DNA of 64,000 nucleotides from Streptomyces sp. TRM68416 (GTDB lineage Bacteria; Actinomycetota; Actinomycetes; Streptomycetales; Streptomycetaceae), in contig NZ_JACVWU010000010.1 of the NCBI RefSeq assembly GCF_014596915.1, positions 62,001 through 126,000 on the forward strand, given 5' to 3'. Of the stretch, positions 31,050 to 38,539 are shown one piece after another. Below the pieces are notes generated by a model that searched no databases, was not told the origin of the DNA, and worked only from the letters and a program-made list of their open reading frames with translations. The translations under genes and the position numbers were made by a program. Numbering within the stretch: position 1 is the first letter of the stretch; each line of letters starts with the position of its first letter.

Positions 31050-32737
31050 ACGTCGCTGACCCAGACGTTCCTGTTGCCGCTGTCGTCGTCGGTCTTGGCC
31101 CACCACACGTTGGTCCACTGGCCGGAGGTCTCTCGGCGCCCGAGATTCTGCTGGCAGTAGAAGTAGTTGGTACCGGCGTAGAGGATGCCGACCTCGGTGC
31201 CGTCCGCGGTGTAGGACTTGGCGGTCTGCCAGACCTGGCAGTTGTACTTGCCGCCGCCGATGGCGTCGCAGGCGGGGGCGGGTGCCGGGGTCGTGGAGCC
31301 ACCCCCGCCGGTCGTACCGCCGTCGCCGCCCGTGGTGCCGCCGCCTCCGGTGCTGCCGCTGCCGGAGGTCTCGGTCGGCGACGAGGCGGAGGGGCGCTCG
31401 GCGGGCCCGGTGCCGGACCCGTCGGTGGGGGTGCTCGTCGCGCCCGGGGTCTTCTCCTTGCCCTTGGGGGACTTCGGGGTGGCCATGGAGTCGGCCGAGG
31501 GGCCGTTCTTCGAGGGCTCGCCCGCGGAACTCGCGACCCCGGCGGGCTGCTCGACCGCCTGGGGTTCGTCCGTGCTGCTCAGGACGGCGACCGTGGCACC
31601 GGCCGAGGCGAGGACGAGGGTGACCGCCGCGGCGGTCAGGAGGGCGCGGCCCTTGCGGCGGCCGGCGCGCGAGGCGTTCATGGGGCCGGTGACGGCGGGG
31701 TCCTGCGGGGCGGCGGACGCGTGGGCCGCCGGCGCGCCCTGCACCGGGACCTGGGGCGGCCCGAACCCCGGCGGCACGGCCGGAACGCTCAGCTCGGTCT
31801 CCGCGCGCGCCGGAGCCGGACCGCGCAGGGCCGTCGTCGGCGGGTCGGTGCCGCCGGCGTCGGCGACCGCCTGCAGCAGTTCGCGCGCCGCGTCGGCCTC
31901 CGGGCGCCCCTCGGGCCGCTTGTCCATCAGCCGCTGCAGGACGGGGGCGAGCGGCCCGGCCAGGCGGGGCTCGGGCAGCGGCTCGGTGACGATCGCGGTG
32001 AGGGTGGAGAACGTCGAGGTGCGGCGGAACGGCGAGGCGCCCTCGACGGCCGCGTACAGGGTGGCGCCGAGCGCCCACACGTCGGAGGCGGCGCCGGGCT
32101 GGGCGCCCTGGGCGCGCTCGGGCGCGAGGTAGTCCAGGGAGCCGACGAGCTCGCCGCTGCGGGTGAGGTGGGTGGCCGAGCCGTCGCCCGGGTCCTCCAT
32201 CGTGGCGATGCCGAAGTCGGTCAGCACGACCCGGCCGGAGCGGTCGAGCAGGATGTTGCCGGGCTTGACGTCCCGGTGCAGGACGCCGACGCGGTGGGCG
32301 GCGGCCAGCGCCTCCATGACCTGGGCGCCGATCCCGGCCACCTCGCGGGGGTCGAGGGTGCCCCGCTCGCGCAGCACGTCGTCCAGGGAGGGGCCGTCGA
32401 CGAGCTCCATGACGATGAGCGGACGTCCGTCGACCTCGGTGACGTCGTGCACGGCCACCACGCCGGGGTGGCGCACCCGGGCCGCCGCACGGGCCTCGCG
32501 CTGCATGCGGATGCGCAGGTCGGCGAGTTCGGGCCCGCCGGCGTCGGTGTAGGTGCGCAGCTCCTTGACGGCGACCTCGCGGCCGAGGACCTCGTCGAGG
32601 GCCCGCCAGACCACACCCATGCCGCCGCGCCCGAGCCGCGCCAGGACGCGATAGCGCCCGGCCAGCCGCCGCCCGACCTCGTCCGTCTCTCCGTACTCCC
32701 CCGATGACACCGCTGCCCCGCCGTTTCTGTGACTCAC
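30995..32737 (-). CDS. transmembrane Ser/Thr protein kinase with cysteine-containing ectodomain
   Basis: This 580-residue PknB-type receptor kinase has the glycine loop LGRGGMGVV (35-43), the ATP lysine K58 (VAVKEL), the catalytic HRDVKPGN (154-161) and DFG (174-176). After a proline-rich linker come one membrane helix (about 364-386), a Ser/Thr/Gly-rich extracellular stalk and a C-terminal ectodomain with cysteines (CDAIGGGKYNCQVWQTAKSY, NYFYCQQNLG, PGLPVC). The ectodomain is not PASTA; it looks like an SH3-type small domain. It likely senses an extracellular cue and phosphorylates cytosolic targets. The GTG start at 32737 is tentative; a GTG nine codons later is possible. Confidence 0.9.
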   Translation of the reverse strand: MSHRNGGAAVSSGEYGETDEVGRRLAGRYRVLARLGRGGMGVVWRALDEVLGREVAVKELRTYTDAGGPELADLRIRMQREARAAARVRHPGVVAVHDVTEVDGRPLIVMELVDGPSLDDVLRERGTLDPREVAGIGAQVMEALAAAHRVGVLHRDVKPGNILLDRSGRVVLTDFGIATMEDPGDGSATHLTRSGELVGSLDYLAPERAQGAQPGAASDVWALGATLYAAVEGASPFRRTSTFSTLTAIVTEPLPEPRLAGPLAPVLQRLMDKRPEGRPEADAARELLQAVADAGGTDPPTTALRGPAPARAETELSVPAVPPGFGPPQVPVQGAPAAHASAAPQDPAVTGPMNASRAGRRKGRALLTAAAVTLVLASAGATVAVLSSTDEPQAVEQPAGVASSAGEPSKNGPSADSMATPKSPKGKEKTPGATSTPTDGSGTGPAERPSASSPTETSGSGSTGGGGTTGGDGGTTGGGGSTTPAPAPACDAIGGGKYNCQVWQTAKSYTADGTEVGILYAGTNYFYCQQNLGRRETSGQWTNVWWAKTDDDSGNRNVWVSDVYIKGGDNDGPVPGLPVC

Positions 32738-32780
32738 CTCTGCGTGGCGTACAGCCTAAAGGGCGAAGGTGACAGTGCGG

Positions 32781-34076
32781 CTACGCCCCGGAGAGCGTCA
32801 GATCACCCCGCCGGGGCGCCGCGAAGCCCTCCAGGTCCCTCCTGGTCAGGCCGGTGAGCCGGGCGACCTCGCCGTTGTCGAGTGCCCCGCAGTCCAGGCC
32901 GCGCAGCAGGTACCCGCTGAGCGCCTTCGCGGTCGCGGGTTCGTCCATGACGTCGCCCCCGGCCCGGTTGGCGTAGCGGGCGAGGCGGGCGGCGGCCTGT
33001 TCGAAGCCCTCGCGGTAGAAGGCGAAGACGGCCGCGTACCGGGTCGGGATGTGGCCGGGGTGCATGTCCCAGCCCTGGTAGTAGGCACGGCCGAGGGCGC
33101 GGCGGGTGAGGCCGTAGTGCAGCCGCCAGGCGTCGTGCACCTTCTCGGTCGTACCGACCGGGAGGACGTTGGTGGAGCCGTCCGACACGCGTACGCCCGT
33201 GCCCGCGGCCGCGACCTGCATGATCGCCTTGGCGTGGTCGGCGGCCGGGTGGTCGCTGGCCTGGTAGGCGGCGGAGACGCCGAGGCAGGCGCTGTAGTCG
33301 AAGGTGCCGTAGTGCAGGCCGGTGGCGCGGCCCTCGGCGGCCTGGATCATGCGGGCGACGGTGGCGGTGCCGTCGGCGGCGAGGATGGACTGGCTGGTCT
33401 CGATCTGGATCTCGAAGCCGAGCCGGCCGGGCTCGAGGCCGCGGGCCTTCTCGAAGGCCTCCAGCAGCCGCACCATGGCGGTGACCTGTTCGGGGTAGGT
33501 GACCTTGGGCAGGGTGAGGACGAGCCCGTCGGGCAGGCCGCCGGCCTCCATCAGACCGGTGAGGAAGATGTCCAGGGTGCGGATGCCGCGGTCGCGTACG
33601 GCCGCTTCCATGCACTTCATGCGGATGCCCATGTACGGGGCCGCCGTGCCCTCCTCGTACGCCTCGGCGATCAGGCGGGCGGCGCGGGCCGCGTCCCGGT
33701 CCTCGTCCCCGCCCTGGTAGCCGTCCTCGAAGTCGACGCGCAGGTCTTCGATCGGCTCGCGCTCCAGTTTGGCCCGCACGCGCGTGTACACGGGCTCGGC
33801 GAGGTCGTCGGGCAGGCCGAGGACGGCGGCGAAGGAGGCGGCGTCGGGGGCGTGTTCGTCGAGGAGGCCGAGGGCCTGCCGGCCCCAGGAGCGGATGGTG
33901 TCGGCGGCGAAGACGTCCCCGGGGACGTACACGGTGTGGACGGGCTGGCGGGTGCCGGGGTCTCCGGGGTAGCGGCGCTCCAGTTCGGCGTCGACCGGCG
34001 CGAGGGAGGCGCTGATCTCCTCGCTGACGGCGCCCGCGAGGCTCGTCGCCACCGTCTCCTGCTGGCCCTGACCCAT
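32781..34076 (-). CDS. DUF6986 / HpcH-HpaI aldolase-citrate lyase family protein
   Basis: This 431-residue TIM-barrel protein is related to citrate lyase beta/malate synthase-like aldolases. Landmarks are LRVDFEDGYQGGDEDRDAARAARLIAEA, LTLPKVTYPEQV, GFEIQIETSQSILAADGTATVARMIQAAEGRATGLHYGTFDYSACLGV and GWDMHPGHIPTRY. Conserved Glu and Asp would bind Mg and a CoA- or glyoxylate-like substrate. I recall this family near purine/allantoin catabolism genes in Streptomyces, which is weak support for a role there. GGAGGG upstream selects the ATG at 34076. A dyad typical of IclR-type regulators lies at 34093-34107. Confidence 0.8.
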   Translation of the reverse strand: MGQGQQETVATSLAGAVSEEISASLAPVDAELERRYPGDPGTRQPVHTVYVPGDVFAADTIRSWGRQALGLLDEHAPDAASFAAVLGLPDDLAEPVYTRVRAKLEREPIEDLRVDFEDGYQGGDEDRDAARAARLIAEAYEEGTAAPYMGIRMKCMEAAVRDRGIRTLDIFLTGLMEAGGLPDGLVLTLPKVTYPEQVTAMVRLLEAFEKARGLEPGRLGFEIQIETSQSILAADGTATVARMIQAAEGRATGLHYGTFDYSACLGVSAAYQASDHPAADHAKAIMQVAAAGTGVRVSDGSTNVLPVGTTEKVHDAWRLHYGLTRRALGRAYYQGWDMHPGHIPTRYAAVFAFYREGFEQAAARLARYANRAGGDVMDEPATAKALSGYLLRGLDCGALDNGEVARLTGLTRRDLEGFAAPRRGDLTLSGA

Positions 34077-34092
34077 CCCACACCCTCCAGTT

Positions 34093-34107
34093 TTCCGCTG
34101 TACGGAA
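34093..34107 (-). promoter_or_regulatory. IclR-type operator candidate
   Basis: TTCCG-CTGTA-CGGAA is a perfect 5-bp inverted repeat with 5-bp spacer, 17 nt before the DUF6986 start codon. A partial copy ACGGAT...ATTCCG overlaps it upstream. TTCCG/CGGAA dyads are typical of IclR-family sites, including AllR-type regulators of allantoin genes as I remember them. Position downstream of or over the promoter implies repression. Confidence 0.5.
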
Positions 34108-34279
34108 TCAACAATCCGTAGAACGAAGTTATCTGGGCCCCTTCGGATGGTCAACACCGTGTCCACGGGGAGCCACTCCGCCATCTCGGCATGTTCACGA
34201 CCACCTCACCTCGCGGTAAGACACTTCCGTACACACGCCCCGCACGACTCGTCCGGCCGTTCCCACCGAAGGAGCCCCC

Positions 34280-35185
34280 GTGCCGCACCACAGCCGAGTC
34301 ACGCGCCGTCCGGTTCTCAAGGCCGCGCTGGCCGCCGCGGTCACCACGCCTCTCTCCAGTACAGCACTGCCGCAGTCGTCCGCCGTGGCGCAGGAGGGCC
34401 CGCCGCGCCGCCTGGAGGTGATGTCCTTCAACCTGCGCTTCGCGAGCACCGCCGAGCCGCACAGCTGGGCCGTGCGCAGACCGGTGATGCGCGAACTGCT
34501 GCGTCGCGAGGCCCCGCACGTCATCGGCACCCAGGAGGGCCTCTTCCCGCAGCTCCTCGACATCGACACCGACCTCGGCCCGCACTACGCCTGGGTGGGC
34601 ACCGGCCGCTTACGGGGCAGCCACGACGAATCCATGGCCGTCTTCTACGACCGCCGCCGCCTGACCCCGCTGGAGTACGACCACTTCTGGCTCTCCGACA
34701 CGCCGTACGTGATCGGCTCGAACACCTGGGGCGCCTCCTTCGCCCGCATGGTCACCTGGGTCCGCTTCCGCGAACGGCGCGAGGGCGGACGGGAGTTCTA
34801 CGTCCTGAACACCCACTTCGACCACGCGAGCCCGTACGCCCGCACCCGCAGCGCCGGCCTGCTCGCCGAGCGGATCGGCGGCCTGGACGCCTCCCTGCCG
34901 GTCGTGGTCACCGGGGACTTCAACGTCGCCGCCCGCAAGGACCCGGTCTACGACGCCGTCCTGAGCGCCGGGCTCGTCGACACCTGGGAGACCGCCCGCG
35001 CGCGTGGTGCGCTGTACGGGACTTTTCACGGCTACCGGCCGCTGACGCCGGGCGGCGACCGGATCGACTGGATCCTGACCACGCCGGGCGTCATCACGCA
35101 TTGGGCGCAGATCAACACCTTCGCCGAGGACGGCCAGTACCCGAGCGACCACCTGCCGGTGCAGGCCTCGCTGAGCCTGGGGTGA
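34280..35185 (+). CDS. secreted endonuclease/exonuclease/phosphatase-family protein with TTA codon
   Basis: This 301-residue EEP-fold phosphoesterase is exported. The N-terminus VTRRPVLKAALAAAVTTPLSSTA has the twin-arginine and hydrophobic core of a Tat-like signal. Catalytic motifs are MSFNLRFA (Asn), IGTQEG (metal Glu), NTHFDHAS (His), VVTGDFNVA (Asp/Asn), RIDWIL and PSDHLPV (terminal His). AAGGAG precedes the GTG start. Codon 111 (34610-34612) is TTA in GRLRG, so translation should depend on the bldA tRNA and hence on development. The substrate (nucleic acid, sphingolipid or inositol phosphate) is not determined. Confidence 0.9.
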   Translation: MPHHSRVTRRPVLKAALAAAVTTPLSSTALPQSSAVAQEGPPRRLEVMSFNLRFASTAEPHSWAVRRPVMRELLRREAPHVIGTQEGLFPQLLDIDTDLGPHYAWVGTGRLRGSHDESMAVFYDRRRLTPLEYDHFWLSDTPYVIGSNTWGASFARMVTWVRFRERREGGREFYVLNTHFDHASPYARTRSAGLLAERIGGLDASLPVVVTGDFNVAARKDPVYDAVLSAGLVDTWETARARGALYGTFHGYRPLTPGGDRIDWILTTPGVITHWAQINTFAEDGQYPSDHLPVQASLSLG

Positions 35186-35190
35186 ACGGC

Positions 35191-35231
35191 CGAGGCCCCC
35201 GCGGCCGTCGGACACGGTCGCGGGGGCCTCG
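35191..35231. terminator. bidirectional hairpin terminator
   Basis: CGAGGCCCCCGCG (35191-35203) pairs perfectly with 35219-35231 around a 15-nt loop. It lies between the convergent phosphoesterase (stop 35185) and etfA (stop 35247) and can serve both. Confidence 0.85.
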
Positions 35232-35246
35232 TACGGCTTCGGCGGA

Positions 35247-36209
35247 TCAGCCCTTGCGGGACTTGATCTCCTCGGTGAGCTGCGGGACGACGTCGAACAG
35301 GTCGCCGACCACGCCGTAGTCGACCAGGTCGAAGATCGGGGCCTCGGCGTCCTTGTTGACGGCCACGATCGTCTTCGAGGTCTGCATGCCGGCGCGGTGC
35401 TGGATGGCGCCGGAGATGCCGTTGGCGATGTACAGCTGCGGCGAGACCGACTTGCCGGTCTGGCCGACCTGGTTGGTGTGCGGGTACCAGCCGGCGTCGA
35501 CGGCGGCACGCGAGGCACCGACGGCCGCGCCGAGGGAGTCGGCGAGCGCCTCGATGATCGCGAAGTTCTCCGCGCCGTTCACACCGCGGCCGCCGGAGAC
35601 CACGATCGCGGCCTCGGTCAGCTCGGGGCGGCCGGTCGACTCGCGCGGGGTGCGCGCGGTGACCTTGGTGCCGGTGGCCTTCTCGGAGAAGGTCACGGCC
35701 AGGGCCTCGACCGCACCGGCGGCCGGGGCGGCCTCGACGGCCGCGCTGTTGGGCTTGACCGTGATGACCGGGGTGCCCTTGGAGACGCGGGACTTGGTGG
35801 TGAAGGCGGCGGCGAACACCGACTGGGTGGCCACCGGGCCCTCGTCGCCGGCCTCCAGGTCGACGGCGTCGGTGATGATGCCGGAGCCGATGCGCAGCGC
35901 CAGGCGGGCGGCGATCTCCTTGCCCTCGGCGGAGGAGGGCACCAGCACGGCGGCCGGGGAGACGGCCTCGTAGGCGGCCTGCAGGGCGTCGACCTTCGGG
36001 ACGACCAGGTAGTCGGCGTACTCGGCGGCGTCGTGGGTGAGGACCTTGACCGCGCCGTGCTCGGCGAGCGCGGCGGCGGTGTCGGCGGCGCCGTTGCCCA
36101 GGGCGACGGCGACGGGCTCGCCGATGCGGCGGGCGAGCGTCAGCAGCTCCAGGGTGGGCTTGCGGACGGCGCCGTCCACGTGGTCGACGTAGACGAGAAC
36201 TTCAGCCAT
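35247..36209 (-). CDS. etfA: electron transfer flavoprotein, alpha subunit
   Basis: This 320-residue EtfA has the ETF N-domain (MAEVLVYVDHVDGAVRKPTLELLTLARRIG, VLVPSSAEGKEIAARLALRIGSGIITDAVDL) and the C-terminal FAD-binding domain: VSGGRGVNGAENF, the GASRAAVDAGWYPHTNQVGQTGKSVSPQLYIANGISGAIQHRAGMQTSKTIVAVNKDAEAPIFDLVDYGVVGDLF signature. With EtfB it accepts electrons from acyl-CoA and other dehydrogenases and passes them to the quinone pool. It lies 54 bp downstream of etfB and ends at the bidirectional terminator. Confidence 0.97.
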   Translation of the reverse strand: MAEVLVYVDHVDGAVRKPTLELLTLARRIGEPVAVALGNGAADTAAALAEHGAVKVLTHDAAEYADYLVVPKVDALQAAYEAVSPAAVLVPSSAEGKEIAARLALRIGSGIITDAVDLEAGDEGPVATQSVFAAAFTTKSRVSKGTPVITVKPNSAAVEAAPAAGAVEALAVTFSEKATGTKVTARTPRESTGRPELTEAAIVVSGGRGVNGAENFAIIEALADSLGAAVGASRAAVDAGWYPHTNQVGQTGKSVSPQLYIANGISGAIQHRAGMQTSKTIVAVNKDAEAPIFDLVDYGVVGDLFDVVPQLTEEIKSRKG

Positions 36210-36263
36210 GGGACTTCTTCTCTCCTGCTTGCGAAAGATGAGGGGCGGTCAGCGAATCCGGGC

Positions 36264-37052
36264 TCAGATGAACTTCTGGCCCGCGAGGAACTCAGCGAGC
36301 TGCTTGCCGCCCTCGCCCTCGTCCTTGACGATCGTGCCGGCGGTACGGGCCGGACGCTCCGCAGCGGACTCGACCACGGTGTAGGAGCCCTCCAGGCCCA
36401 CCTCGTCGGCCTCGATGTCCAGGTCGTCCAGCTCCCAGGACTCAACCGGCTTCTTCTTGGCGGCCATGATGCCCTTGAAGGACGGGTAACGCGCCTCGCC
36501 CGACTGGTCGGTGACCGACACGACCGCCGGCAGGGAGGCCTCCAGCTGCTCGGAGGCGGCGTCGCCGTCGCGGCGGCCCTTGACCGTGCCGTCCTCGACG
36601 GAGACCTCGGAGAGCAGCGTGACCTGCGGGACGCCCAGGCGCTCGGCGAGCAGGGCCGGGACGACACCCATGGTGCCGTCGGTGGAGGCCATGCCGGAGA
36701 TCACCAGGTCGTAGCCGGCCTTCTCGATGGCCTTGGCCAGCACCAGGGAGGTACCGATGGCGTCGGTGCCGTGCAGGTCCTCGTCGTCGACGTGGATCGC
36801 CTTGTCGGCGCCCATCGACAGCGCCTTGCGCAGCGCGTCCTTGGCGTCCTCGGGGCCCACCGTCAGGACGGTGATCTCCACGTCGTCGTCGGAGTTCTCG
36901 GAGATCTGCAGCGCCTGCTCGACGGCGTACTCGTCGAGTTCGGAGAGCAGACCGTCCACGTCGTCCCGGTCGACGGTCAGGTCATCGGCGAAGTGCCGGT
37001 CGCCAGTGGCGTCGGGCACGTACTTCACAGTGACAACGATCCTCAAGCTCAC
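36264..37052 (-). CDS. etfB: electron transfer flavoprotein, beta subunit
   Basis: This 262-residue EtfB reads MSLRIVVTVKYVPDATGDRHF, LDEYAVEQALQI, VLTVGPEDAKDALRKALSMGADKAIHVDD, GYDLVISGMASTDGTMGVVPALLAERLGVPQVT, and LPAVVSVTDQSGEARYPSFKGIMAAKKKPVESW, the ETF beta signature that binds AMP. It is the first gene of the etfBA operon. Its leader contains a perfect 8-bp hairpin (37083-37104) and its upstream region a TACT/AGTA palindrome (37161-37172). Confidence 0.97.
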   Translation of the reverse strand: MSLRIVVTVKYVPDATGDRHFADDLTVDRDDVDGLLSELDEYAVEQALQISENSDDDVEITVLTVGPEDAKDALRKALSMGADKAIHVDDEDLHGTDAIGTSLVLAKAIEKAGYDLVISGMASTDGTMGVVPALLAERLGVPQVTLLSEVSVEDGTVKGRRDGDAASEQLEASLPAVVSVTDQSGEARYPSFKGIMAAKKKPVESWELDDLDIEADEVGLEGSYTVVESAAERPARTAGTIVKDEGEGGKQLAEFLAGQKFI

Positions 37053-37082
37053 GCCGGCTCTCCTACTGCGTCGACATTTCTC

Positions 37083-37104
37083 TGCTGCCTACTTGCAGGC
37101 AGCA
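37083..37104 (-). promoter_or_regulatory. hairpin in the etfBA leader
   Basis: TGCTGCCT (37083-37090) and AGGCAGCA (37097-37104) pair perfectly around a 6-nt loop, 31 bp before the etfB start codon. It could be an operator or an RNA structure in the leader. No T-run follows it, so it is not a terminator. Confidence 0.5.
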
Positions 37105-37160
37105 TAGGCGCCCCAAGTGGCCGTTCCCGCTCGGGGCGACCCGCGCTCCGAGCGAAATAT

Positions 37161-37172
37161 TACTCGTCAGTA
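37161..37172 (-). promoter_or_regulatory. TACT-N4-AGTA palindrome upstream of etfBA
   Basis: TACTCGTCAGTA is a dyad of TetR-like architecture in an AT-rich patch (AAATATTACTCG) about 110 bp before etfB, where the promoter is expected. A TetR-type fatty-acid-catabolism regulator would be a sensible binder for etf genes, by inference only. Confidence 0.4.
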
Positions 37173-37272
37173 CACCCAGTTCGTTCCCGCTAAGCAAGCG
37201 CTTTGAACTGTGACCTGTGCAACGCAGCGTAATCGGAACTCGACGGGTCCGCAGGACGGGTCCGGTGCGCGA

Positions 37273-37782
37273 TCAGTCACACAGGGCGGTGAACCGACCC
37301 TGGTGGTACAGCAGCGGACGCCCGGGAGCGGCCTGGTCGCCGTGCACGACCTCGGCCAGCACGATCCGGTGGTCCCCGGCGGGCACGCGCGCGACGACCC
37401 GGCCCACCAGCCAGGCCAGCACGCCGTCGAGGACGGGCACGCCCTCGGGTCCCTCGCGCCATTCGGTGGGCGGCCCGAACCGGTCGGCGCCGCTGCGGGC
37501 GAAGGTGGCGGCCAGTTCGCGCTGGTGCTCGCCGAGTATGTGCACGCCGACGTGGCCGGCCCGCTCCACCGCGGGCCAGCTGGAGGAGCCGGTGCCGATA
37601 CCGAAGGAGAGCATCGGGGGCTCGGCCGAGACCGAGGTCAGGGAGGTGGCGGTGAAGCCCACGGGGCCGGACGCGCCACTGGCGGTGATCACCGCGACAC
37701 CTGCCGCGTGCCGCCGGAAGACGGAGCGGAGCAGCTCGGGGGAGGCGAGCCGGGCGGTGTCGAGGTCGGGGCCGGCGGTCAT
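37273..37782 (-). CDS. flavin reductase family protein
   Basis: This 169-residue split-barrel flavin reductase (HpaC/FRED-like) reads LRSVFRRHAAGVAVITASGASGPVGFTATSLTSVSAEPPMLSFGIGTGSSSWPAV, then HILGEHQRELAATFARSG and DHRIVLAEVVHG. It reduces FMN or FAD with NAD(P)H for a partner monooxygenase, none of which is nearby. ATG at 37782 has AGGTG 4 nt upstream; a GTG two codons earlier is possible. A GTCAG/CTGAC dyad lies just upstream of the start. Confidence 0.9.
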   Translation of the reverse strand: MTAGPDLDTARLASPELLRSVFRRHAAGVAVITASGASGPVGFTATSLTSVSAEPPMLSFGIGTGSSSWPAVERAGHVGVHILGEHQRELAATFARSGADRFGPPTEWREGPEGVPVLDGVLAWLVGRVVARVPAGDHRIVLAEVVHGDQAAPGRPLLYHQGRFTALCD

Positions 37783-37817
37783 GGACACCTGGAGAGAGGG
37801 GGCACCGGGGACATACA

Positions 37818-37828
37818 GTCAGACTGAC
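37818..37828 (-). promoter_or_regulatory. operator candidate of the flavin reductase gene
   Basis: GTCAG-A-CTGAC is an 11-bp palindrome 36 bp before the flavin reductase start, next to further CAGTC/CAGTAC half-sites. It is AT-richer than its surroundings and suits an autonomous regulator site. Confidence 0.4.
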
Positions 37829-37897
37829 GATAGACAGTACGCACAGTCAAGTTCCGTCCGTGATGTGGGAGATGGCTCACCCTGGGCATGTCGCGTG

Positions 37898-38218
37898 TCA
37901 CACGGCCTCCCCGAGGGCGGCGATCACGTCCGCCTTGCGCGGCTGTCCGACGGCCCGGCGCACGACGCGGCCCCCCGCGTCCAGGACCAGCACGGTCGGG
38001 GTCTTGAGGATCTCCAGATCCCGTACGAGTTCCAGGCGGGCCTCGGCGTCGATCTCGACGTGGGCGACACCCGGGACCATGCCGGCCACCTCGCCGAGGA
38101 TGCGTCGCGTGGCGCGGCAGGGGGCACAGAAGGCGCTGGAGAACTGCACGAGGGTGGCGCGCTCGCCGAGCCGCCCGCCCAGTTCGTCCGGTCCGAGTCG
38201 TGTTCGGCGCACCAGCAC
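37898..38218 (-). CDS. thioredoxin-family protein, CAPC active site
   Basis: This 106-residue protein has a thioredoxin fold with FSSAFCAPCRATRRIL (redox pair C31/C34, CAPC rather than CGPC) and the cis-proline loop LKTPTVLVLDAGG. There is no signal peptide, so it acts in the cytosol as a disulfide reductase. The GTG start has GGAG nearby. CAPC gives a different redox potential from canonical thioredoxin. It sits upstream of, and on the same strand as, the flavin reductase gene. Confidence 0.88.
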   Translation of the reverse strand: MLVRRTRLGPDELGGRLGERATLVQFSSAFCAPCRATRRILGEVAGMVPGVAHVEIDAEARLELVRDLEILKTPTVLVLDAGGRVVRRAVGQPRKADVIAALGEAV

Positions 38219-38473
38219 TCTCCGTTTCCGCCAAGTCCGTCGACGTCCCCAGCGCCCCGCAGGGCCGCGAACATTCCCGACTCTCGGGCTCGGCGCGGGC
38301 GGACGCGTGAATTACCCCTGCTCACGCGGCAAGTGAGGGTACGCGTGAAGTAAAGGCTTCATAAAAGGCCGAGGTTGATCAAGGGACGACGTGACGAGGA
38401 TCTCGCCGTTGACCGGCACCAGGACTGGCTCCCCGCGCGTTCTTGGGGCACGATCTGCGAGATGCCGTAAACC

Positions 38474-38485
38474 TACGGCTGCGTA
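38474..38485 (+). promoter_or_regulatory. TACG-N4-CGTA operator candidate before the acyltransferase
   Basis: TACGGCTGCGTA lies 55-66 bp before the acyltransferase start codon and overlaps the likely promoter. The 38219-38539 gap also contains CTCAC/GTGAG (38321-38337) and TGAAG/CTTCA (38346-38361) hairpins and an AT-rich patch, but no gene. TACG/CGTA dyads before lipid genes suggest a TetR-like lipid regulator, by inference. Confidence 0.4.
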
Positions 38486-38539
38486 ACTTTCCGCCAGGAG
38501 CTCCCTTCCCTGGCAGAGAAGGAAGGGTTCCCCCCGTCC

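Noticed and set aside
31049..32707. Gly/Arg-rich open plus-strand frame opposite the Ser/Thr kinase
   Set aside because: Shadow of the kinase gene, with no domain.
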